A DNA stretch of 64,000 nt from Gp6-AA40 sp963723495. Lineage in GTDB: Bacteria; Acidobacteriota; Vicinamibacteria; Vicinamibacterales; UBA2999. Under the pieces are notes generated by a model that made no database searches, was not told where the DNA came from, and saw only the letters and a program-made list of their open reading frames with translations. The stretch is from assembly GCA_963723495.1 (NCBI GenBank), contig CAVRQR010000009.1:62001-126000 (forward strand). Reading direction: 5' to 3'. Shown in pieces: positions 33,098-39,503 of this stretch. The translations under genes were made by a program, and so were the position numbers. Each line of letters begins with the position of its first letter. Position 1 is the stretch's first letter.

Positions 33098-34066
33098 ATG
33101 CCCCGCGTCATCATCGGCTCTCCGCTGTTCAACCACGCGAACGATTTTCGCGAGGCGATCGAGTCAATCCTCGGACAGACGTATACGGACTTTGCGCTGG
33201 TACTCGTCGACGATTGTTCGACCGACGAAACGCCCGTGATTGCCCGCGAGTACGTCGCCGTGGATTCGCGGGTGAGCTACGTCGTGAATGCCGAGCGTCT
33301 TGGACTAGTCGATAACGCGCGGCGCTCGTTCGACCTCGCGCGCGAGCGCTATCCCGAGGCCGAGTACTTTGCCTGGGCGAGCGACCACGACCTCTGGCAT
33401 CCGCGCTGGTTGCAGGAGCTCGTGGACGCACTCGATTGTCACCCCGAGGTCGTGCTCGCGTATCCATTGAACCGGCGCATCGGCCCGTCGGGTGAACTGC
33501 TCGCACGCAAGCCGTGGGCGTTCGACACCTTCGGCGTCACCGATTCGTGGAAACGTCTGAGCATCAGCATCCGTCAGATGTCGGCCGGCAACATGGTCTA
33601 CGGTCTCTACCGTGTGCCATTGCTCGCTCGGGCGGGCGTTTATCGCCGAGTGCTCGTGCCGGATCGCCTGCTGATGACCGAGCTGGCAGTCTACGGCCAG
33701 TTCAAGCAGGTACCGCAGGTGCTCTGGTTCAGGCGCTGGTACGGACGAATCTTCAGCCTCGGTCGTCAGCGCAGGAGCTTCTTCCCTGGTGGACGCCCGC
33801 TCTACATGTATGCGCCGTGGTGGATGAGTCACGGCGTCAGCCTGTTCTGGACCTTTGGTGTTGAGCAGCAGGGACTTCCCGCCGTCACCCGGACCGACGG
33901 CGCCGTGCTCGGGCTGAAGTACCTCGTCTCGAGCGGCTTGTTCCATGTGTGGCAGCAGCTGCAGAGCGCTCAGGATCGATCTGCTCGAACGTCTCGGACG
34001 CCTGCGGCCCTACGAGCGACGACTGCGTCTGGCCGCTCGAGAAGTCCACCGGCAAGGCGTTGTTGA
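33098..34066 (+). CDS. GT2 family glycosyltransferase (copy 2; C-terminal tail shifted out of frame)
   Basis: As read, 322 residues. PRVIIGSPLFNHANDFREAI, LVDDCSTDETPVIAREY, YFAWASDHDLWHPRWLQELV and PDRLLMTELAVYGQFKQVPQ match the copy at 16813. After LFHVWQQLQS the reading becomes Ser/Arg/Thr-rich nonsense, whereas the next frame, from about 33965, reads LRIDLLERLGRLRPYERRLR and RQGVVDWTANHLKPYVGA, which matches the tail of copy 1 (RQGLVSWIIVHLKELG). One extra base near 33965 therefore explains the break. With it repaired, the frame would run straight into the GPW gene downstream, so the native product may be a GT2-GPW fusion. Confidence 0.8.
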   Translation: MPRVIIGSPLFNHANDFREAIESILGQTYTDFALVLVDDCSTDETPVIAREYVAVDSRVSYVVNAERLGLVDNARRSFDLARERYPEAEYFAWASDHDLWHPRWLQELVDALDCHPEVVLAYPLNRRIGPSGELLARKPWAFDTFGVTDSWKRLSISIRQMSAGNMVYGLYRVPLLARAGVYRRVLVPDRLLMTELAVYGQFKQVPQVLWFRRWYGRIFSLGRQRRSFFPGGRPLYMYAPWWMSHGVSLFWTFGVEQQGLPAVTRTDGAVLGLKYLVSSGLFHVWQQLQSAQDRSARTSRTPAALRATTASGRSRSPPARRC

Positions 34067-34121
34067 CTGGACGGCGAATCACCTCAAGCCGTATGTCGGC
34101 GCCAAAGCACGCAAGAAGACG

Positions 34122-35309
34122 GTGCAGAGGATCAAGAAGCGCGCTCGACAGGCCTCCACACAGGCGGTACGTGGCCCCGGACTCGCGCTCCTGAAACTGG
34201 TGCGCAGTGTCCCTGTGGTCCGGAAGCGTGTCGTGCCTTCGCTGCTGAAACACGAGCTCGATCAGGTCCCCGCGGCACCGATCGTAGCGGCGATGACACG
34301 TGACCTCGAACGACTCGCCAAGTCGTCGCGTCCGATTCTGATCGGTCCATGGATCTCGGAAGTGGGGTTCGAGGTCCTCTACTGGATTCCCTTTCTCAAC
34401 TGGGCCCTGAAGGAGTTCGGTCTCACGGAGCGGCGGTTGATTGTCGTCTCTCGCGGCGGGGCAAGTCTCTGGTATCAGCACCTGACAACCGAATACGTCG
34501 ACGTGTTCGACCTGTTCACCGTCGAGGAGTACCGGGCGCGCAACGAAGAGCGCTGGTCGGATGGCGGTAACCAGAAACAGTTTGCCGTGACGGACATGGA
34601 GCGCGAGGTCGTCGAGCGCGCGAAACAGAAGCTGGGCGTGACCGAGATGCAGCTGCTGCACCCATCGGTCATGTACAAGCTGCTCCAGTTTTTCTGGTTC
34701 GGCAAAGCGAGCGTGCGACTGCTCACCGAGCACGCCGACTATCGCCGGCTGCCGCCGGGCGGCGACGATGAGACGCTGGCGGGGCTGCCGAAGGAGTATG
34801 TGGCAGTACGCTTCTACTTCCGTCCGTCATTTCCCGAGACACCTGAGAACCGGCGCATCGCCGCCGACATCATCCGTTCCCTGAGCCGTGAGCTTCCGGT
34901 GGTGCTGCTCAACACCGGCTTGAACATCGACGATCACCACGACGTCGACGTCGCGGGCAGCAAAGGCGTGTACCGCGTCGATCACCTGATGACGCCGCAA
35001 CGGAATCTCGAGATTCAGACCAGGGTGATCAGTCACGCTCGCGCCTTCGTCGGAACCTACGGGGGTCTGACGTATCTCGGTCCGTGCTACGGTGTGCCGT
35101 CGATCGGCTTCTACTCGAACGAATCGGAGCTCATCCCGGCACATCTCGATGCCGGGTGGCGGCTGGGGCGAGCGATGGCTGCGCCGCTGACCCCGCTTCA
35201 TGTCAAAAGCGCCGACACGTTGCGAATGTTGCTCGGCCTGTCGGGCCCCGGGGAGAATGCCGTACCGCATTTCGAGGGGCTGCCTGCAGCCTCAGCCGGA
35301 CCGCGATAA
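34122..35309 (+). CDS. GPW-family putative glycosyltransferase (copy 4 of 4)
   Basis: 395 residues from the GTG at 34122, the first start after the displaced GT2 tail; its N-terminus VQRIKKRARQASTQAVRGPG lines up with copy 1 (VAQIRRGMARLGFEAVRRPG). Signature GPWISEVGFEVLYWIPFLNW near residue 75, IVVSRGGASLWYQHLTTEYV, LLHPSVMYKLLQFFW, VAVRFYFRPSFPETPENRR, LLNTGLNIDDHHD and ARAFVGTYGGLTYLGPCYGV. Upstream the same frame is open to 33945 and encodes the GT2 C-terminal tail, so it may be the second half of a fusion. It is closest to the 17814 copy throughout. Confidence 0.68.
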   Translation: MQRIKKRARQASTQAVRGPGLALLKLVRSVPVVRKRVVPSLLKHELDQVPAAPIVAAMTRDLERLAKSSRPILIGPWISEVGFEVLYWIPFLNWALKEFGLTERRLIVVSRGGASLWYQHLTTEYVDVFDLFTVEEYRARNEERWSDGGNQKQFAVTDMEREVVERAKQKLGVTEMQLLHPSVMYKLLQFFWFGKASVRLLTEHADYRRLPPGGDDETLAGLPKEYVAVRFYFRPSFPETPENRRIAADIIRSLSRELPVVLLNTGLNIDDHHDVDVAGSKGVYRVDHLMTPQRNLEIQTRVISHARAFVGTYGGLTYLGPCYGVPSIGFYSNESELIPAHLDAGWRLGRAMAAPLTPLHVKSADTLRMLLGLSGPGENAVPHFEGLPAASAGPR

Positions 35310-35337
35310 ACTTGAGAATTGCGGCCCACAAAAACGC

Positions 35338-36444
35338 ATGATCATTGGATACAAGGATCTGAAGCAGTACCGGAAGCAGGTGGCCATGGTGGACGGCGCC
35401 TTCGACCCGCTTCATCACGGACACATCGAGTACTTCAATCGGGCCAAAGCGGTCGGCGGAACGCTGCTGGTCAACATCGCGCCTGATTCCTACACCGCCG
35501 CGAAGCATCAGCCGCTGCTCCCGGCGAAGCAGCGGGCAGAAGTGCTCGATGCGCTCAAGCCGATTGACTTCACGCACGTGAGCCCGGTGGACACCGAGAC
35601 CGTGTTGCGCGAACTCCAGCCCACCCACTACATCAAGGGCAAAGATTGGGAAGGCCGTCTGCCACCGGAGCAGGTTCGCATCTGCGAGAAGGAAGGCATC
35701 AAGATCGTCTACCTCGATACCGTCCGCGATTCATCGACTCAACTGCTGAAGGCGTTCCAGACCGGGCGTAACGGCAAGGCCGATGTCACCGCATTCGAGA
35801 ACCTGGTGTTCTCCCAGAAGCGCGTCGAGGCCACGCACTACGACGAGGAGTACTGGACCGCCGAGTGGCGTCAGGCCGGCAACGTCTACACGATCGAGAA
35901 GCGTCGCGAGATCGAGGGACGTCATCCACTGGTCATCAAGGAAGTGTTCAACCCGACCCGTGTCCTCGACGTCGGGTGCGGTCCCGGCATCCTGATGTAC
36001 CTGCTGCACGAGGTCGGCGTGACTGCTGACGGCGTCGATCCTGCGCCCGGCATGCGCGAGATGGCGCCGCCGGAAGTAAGGGACCGGATCATCACGGGCG
36101 ACGCCTGGACGTCCGATATTCCCTCTCGGTCCTACGACCTCGTGTTGTGCCGGGAAGTGTTCGAGCACATGACCGTGCTCGAAGTGCGTGAAGCGGTGCG
36201 CAATATCTGCCGCATGTCCTCGCGGTTCGCATACGCGACGACGCGCTTCCACCAGAATCCACACACGCTGCTCGACGTGAACACGCAGGATGAGCTGGAC
36301 CCTTCGCACATCACGATGCTCAACAAGGACCTGTTGCGGCTATTCTTCGTGCTCGAGGGTTTCAGGCAGCGAAAGGATCTCGAAGACCGCATCGACTGGA
36401 TGGGCAAGGGGCGTGTGCTCGTCTACGAGAAGGTCGCGCGGTAA
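35338..36444 (+). CDS. Bifunctional nucleotidyltransferase (RfaE/TagD-like) - SAM methyltransferase
   Basis: 368 residues from ATG 35338. Residues about 12-140 are a cytidylyltransferase-fold domain: VDGAFDPLHHGHIEYFNRAK with the H-x-G-H nucleotide motif, LLVNIAPD, and YIKGKDWEGRLPPEQVRICE, as in the HldE/RfaE C-terminal and glycerol-3-phosphate cytidylyltransferase families. Residues about 175-368 are a class I methyltransferase: VLDVGCGPGILMYLLHEVGV, YDLVLCREVFEHM. The fusion suggests a sugar or alditol phosphate is activated and the same product, or one nearby, is methylated. Followed 29 bases later by the NeuB-like gene. Donor base and sugar are not determinable from sequence. Confidence 0.8.
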   Translation: MIIGYKDLKQYRKQVAMVDGAFDPLHHGHIEYFNRAKAVGGTLLVNIAPDSYTAAKHQPLLPAKQRAEVLDALKPIDFTHVSPVDTETVLRELQPTHYIKGKDWEGRLPPEQVRICEKEGIKIVYLDTVRDSSTQLLKAFQTGRNGKADVTAFENLVFSQKRVEATHYDEEYWTAEWRQAGNVYTIEKRREIEGRHPLVIKEVFNPTRVLDVGCGPGILMYLLHEVGVTADGVDPAPGMREMAPPEVRDRIITGDAWTSDIPSRSYDLVLCREVFEHMTVLEVREAVRNICRMSSRFAYATTRFHQNPHTLLDVNTQDELDPSHITMLNKDLLRLFFVLEGFRQRKDLEDRIDWMGKGRVLVYEKVAR

Positions 36445-36473
36445 CGTTCGAAACAAGGAGATTGGGAGTTGAA

Positions 36474-37559
36474 ATGAGGCAGCTCATTATCGCGAATCGG
36501 GTCATCAGCGACGACAGCGAGGCATACGTCATTGCGGAGATCGGCCACAACCACCAGGGCAGCCTGAAGACGGCTAAGGAGCTGTTCCAGGCGGCGGCCG
36601 AATGCGGCGTGGTAGCAGCCAAGCTGCAGAAGCGCGACAACCGTTCGCTGTATACGCGCGAGATGTTCGACAAGCCGTACGACAACGAGAACAGTTTCGG
36701 AGCCACCTACGGCGAGCATCGCGAGGCGCTCGAGTTCGGCCAAGCGGAATACGCGGAGCTGCAGGCCGAGGCCGATCGGCTCGGCATGGCGTTTTTCTCG
36801 ACGGCCTTCGATATGCGGAGCGCCGACTTTCTCGCCGCACTGGGAGCCCAGGCCTACAAGATTGCCTCAGGTGACCTTCGCAACACGCCGCTTCTCAGGC
36901 ACGTCGCGAAACTCGGCAAGCCGATGATCGTCAGCACCGGTGGCGGAACGCTCGACGATGTGCAGCGGGCGTACGACACGATCATGCCGATCAATCCGCG
37001 GCTGTGCCTGCTCCAGTGCACTTGCGGATATCCCGCCGAGTTCGCCGAGCTCGACCTCCGCGTCATCACGACCTATCGCGAGAAGTTCCCCGATGTGGTG
37101 ATCGGCTATTCGGGGCACGACAACGGCATTGCCATGCCGCTGGCCGCCTACATGCTCGGAGCGCGCGTCATCGAGAAGCACTTCACCCTCAATCGCGCGA
37201 TGCGCGGGACCGACCATCGCTTCTCGCTCGAGCCGGTCGGGATGAAGAAGATGATTCGCGATCTGCAGCGAACGCGCATGGCTCTCGGTGACGGTCGCAA
37301 GAAGGTGTACGCAAGCGAGGCCAGCCCGGTGCTGAAGATGGGCAAGAAGCTGGTGGCCGCGCGCGATTTGCGCGAAGGGCACGTGCTCAGCGTGGCTGAC
37401 GTGGCGATCAAGAGCCCGGGTGACGGCTTGCCTCCGTACTACCTCGATCAGCTCGTCGGGCAGACGCTGGCGCGAGACCTTCGCACGGACGAAGCGATCA
37501 CGCTCGAATCGGTCAGGCCGCCGGCCTCGGCCGGCGATCGCGCCGCGGCAGGCGTGTGA
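36474..37559 (+). CDS. NeuB-family nonulosonate synthase-like enzyme with C-terminal SAF domain
   Basis: 361 residues from the ATG at 36474, five bases after GGGAG; an in-frame TTG at 36462 lacks proper spacing. The TIM-barrel domain has AYVIAEIGHNHQGSLKTAKE, AAKLQKRDNRSLYTREMF, YKIASGDL.N, IVSTGGGTLDDV, LLQCTCGYPA, VVIGYSGHDNG and VIEKHFTLNRAMRGTDHRFS. The SAF/antifreeze-like domain is residues about 290-350 (LVAARDLREGHVLSVADVAI). The family condenses phosphoenolpyruvate with an N-acetylated hexosamine-type sugar to make sialic, legionaminic or pseudaminic acids. Which acid is made cannot be read from sequence. It overlaps the SDR gene (GTGA) and follows the nucleotidyltransferase gene. Confidence 0.88.
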   Translation: MRQLIIANRVISDDSEAYVIAEIGHNHQGSLKTAKELFQAAAECGVVAAKLQKRDNRSLYTREMFDKPYDNENSFGATYGEHREALEFGQAEYAELQAEADRLGMAFFSTAFDMRSADFLAALGAQAYKIASGDLRNTPLLRHVAKLGKPMIVSTGGGTLDDVQRAYDTIMPINPRLCLLQCTCGYPAEFAELDLRVITTYREKFPDVVIGYSGHDNGIAMPLAAYMLGARVIEKHFTLNRAMRGTDHRFSLEPVGMKKMIRDLQRTRMALGDGRKKVYASEASPVLKMGKKLVAARDLREGHVLSVADVAIKSPGDGLPPYYLDQLVGQTLARDLRTDEAITLESVRPPASAGDRAAAGV

Positions 37560-38368
37560 GCGCTCGTTTCGGGCTCGATGGCCGCGTCGCGGTCGTCACT
37601 GGTGCACTGGGCAATCTCGGCCCCGTGTGGGCCGAGGGCCTTCTCGAGGCCGGGGCTGTCGTTATCGGCCTCGATCTTCCGTCGGCCACGCCGAACAGCG
37701 CATTCAGTCAGCTCCAGTCGACCTACGGTGAGTCGAGGCTCATGCTCATCGGCGCCAGCGTCACCGACCGTCACGCGCTGCTGTCGGCGCGCGCGCGCGT
37801 GACATCAGGATTCGGTATCCCGCATGTGCTCGTGAACAACGCCGGCATTGATGCGCCTCCCAATCCGTCCGGAGGCGGATATCGGCTCGATGAGATTCCG
37901 TTCGACCTCAATCGCCGGATCTTCGACGTCAACACCCTGGGGTTGTTCCAGGTCGTGCAGATCTTCGGGACCGAAATGGTGAAGGCCGGCCGAGGATCGG
38001 TGATCAACATCGGGTCGCTGTACGCCTCAGTGTCACCCGACCCACGCTTTTACGATCACATCGAGAGCGATCCGCCGTTTCTGAAACCTCCTGCCTACGG
38101 CGCATCCAAGGCTGCCGTCGTCAATCTGACGAAGTATCTGGCCACAGCGTGGGGCCCATACGGCGTGCGGGTCAACACGCTGTCACCTGGTGGTGTGCTC
38201 GGACAACAGGACGAGCAGTTCAAGCGCAAGTTCTGCGATCGAGTGCCGCTCGGCCGCATGGCGGTGTACGAAGACCTCATCGGTCCGCTCCAGTTTCTCG
38301 CCTCGGACGCCTCCGCCTATGTGACGGGTGCCGAACTCCGCGTCGATGGAGGCTTCACGGCGTGGTGA
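37556..38368 (+). CDS. Short-chain dehydrogenase/reductase
   Basis: 270 residues, GTG overlapping the NeuB stop. Classical SDR signatures: VAVVTGALGNLGPVWAEGLL (T-G-x-x-x-x-x-G, with a Leu-Gly variant), VLVNNAGID, SVINIGSLYA with the catalytic Ser, and PAYGASKAAVVNLTKYLA (Y-x-x-x-K). C-terminal VTGAELRVDGGFTAW is typical. It also contains SPDPRFYDHIESDPPFLKPP, an insertion before the catalytic Tyr that I associate with SDRs next to NeuB-type genes in glycan loci. Probably oxidises or reduces a sugar or nonulosonate intermediate. Overlaps the PhyH-like gene (GTGA). Confidence 0.85.
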   Translation: MSARFGLDGRVAVVTGALGNLGPVWAEGLLEAGAVVIGLDLPSATPNSAFSQLQSTYGESRLMLIGASVTDRHALLSARARVTSGFGIPHVLVNNAGIDAPPNPSGGGYRLDEIPFDLNRRIFDVNTLGLFQVVQIFGTEMVKAGRGSVINIGSLYASVSPDPRFYDHIESDPPFLKPPAYGASKAAVVNLTKYLATAWGPYGVRVNTLSPGGVLGQQDEQFKRKFCDRVPLGRMAVYEDLIGPLQFLASDASAYVTGAELRVDGGFTAW

Positions 38369-39498
38369 GTCCAGCCCGACCGTCCTTGCCAGCAAGGGCA
38401 GTCAAGGGTGTGGTCAACCGATCACTGAAAGTCCTGCGGCAGGGGATGAAGGTTCGAAGCCATCTCCGTCGCGGCGAACGGCTCCTTCATCGGGCCTCGA
38501 AGGTCGTGCGGCACGCCGTTCAGCGGCGGCGTCAAGCCTGGAAGGGCCTCCGTTATCGAAGTCGGTGGACGGGCTGGGGCGTCTCGATGTGGAAGGCGAG
38601 CGCCTTTGTGGCGTCGCCGCGCGAGACGCGCGAGCGAAGCCGTTTGGCGAAGCAATTCAGCGAACGCGTCGCGCACGCCGAGATGTCGCGTGATCGCGGC
38701 TGCCTGCTGATGCCGCCGAATCACTTCGCCGACATGCCCGATGTTCTCGCCACGTGCCGGCAGGTCTTCGAAGACAAGGGCGGACGTGTTGGAGACGATG
38801 GTGCGACTCCGACCGCCGACAGCCACCTCGGAGGCCGGCGGATGAAGGGCGACTACCTCCGCAACCTTCTGAGCAACGACGATCTCCGCCGCTACCCGCG
38901 GCTAGTGGATTTCGCAGTGAGCGACGCAGCGATGGGAATGGCGACGAGCTACCTCGGCACGATCCCCCATCTCAATCGAGTCGATCTCCTGTACTCGATT
39001 GCGAGAGAGAGTGACGACAAGGTGTCGAGCCAGTTGTTTCACGTCGATCCCGAAGGACTGACCCAGGTCAAGTTCTTCATCAACGTGTTCGACGTCGGTG
39101 AAGGCGAAGGGCCATTTACTTTTATCCCGGCCGACGACACCGCCCGGATCATTCGCGACGTCAACGTGCTTCGGCAGCAGCAGGGAAAGCCGCACCAGGG
39201 TCGCTATCTCGATGAAGAGATCACAGCGGTCGGAGCGAATGACGCGATCGTCCGCGTCATGGGATCGGCGGGATCGGGCGTCGCCGTCGATACCTCACGG
39301 TGCCTCCACATGGGCAGCCGCGTCCGTCCTGGTTCGTTCCGGCTCTGCCTCTACATCCAGTACTGCACCACGCGCGAGCGCGGCAACGCGTTCGACATCG
39401 AACGATACAAGGGCGACCCCGTGCGCCAGTTCGCCGTGCAACACAGCGTCGCATCTGCCGGCGGCGAGGTCTCTGCGCCGCACCAGATGGATAACTGA
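38365..39498 (+). CDS. Phytanoyl-CoA dioxygenase (PhyH)-like Fe(II)/2-oxoglutarate oxygenase (copy 2 of 2)
   Basis: 377 residues from the GTG at 38365, which overlaps the SDR stop (GTGA). A basic N-terminal region (about 75 residues) is followed by a core matching copy 1: YLGTIPHLNRVDLLYSI, QLFHVDPEGLTQVKFFINVF with H-x-D near residues 226-228, EGPFTFIPADDTARIIRDVN, and RCLHMGSRVRPGSFRLCLYI with the distal His near 313 and the 2-oxoglutarate Arg. The 2OG machinery is complete. Translational coupling to NeuB and the SDR places this copy in the nonulosonate-like pathway, so a sugar hydroxylation is plausible but unproven. Confidence 0.8.
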   Translation: MSPARPSLPARAVKGVVNRSLKVLRQGMKVRSHLRRGERLLHRASKVVRHAVQRRRQAWKGLRYRSRWTGWGVSMWKASAFVASPRETRERSRLAKQFSERVAHAEMSRDRGCLLMPPNHFADMPDVLATCRQVFEDKGGRVGDDGATPTADSHLGGRRMKGDYLRNLLSNDDLRRYPRLVDFAVSDAAMGMATSYLGTIPHLNRVDLLYSIARESDDKVSSQLFHVDPEGLTQVKFFINVFDVGEGEGPFTFIPADDTARIIRDVNVLRQQQGKPHQGRYLDEEITAVGANDAIVRVMGSAGSGVAVDTSRCLHMGSRVRPGSFRLCLYIQYCTTRERGNAFDIERYKGDPVRQFAVQHSVASAGGEVSAPHQMDN

Positions 39499-39503
39499 TT
39501 TCC

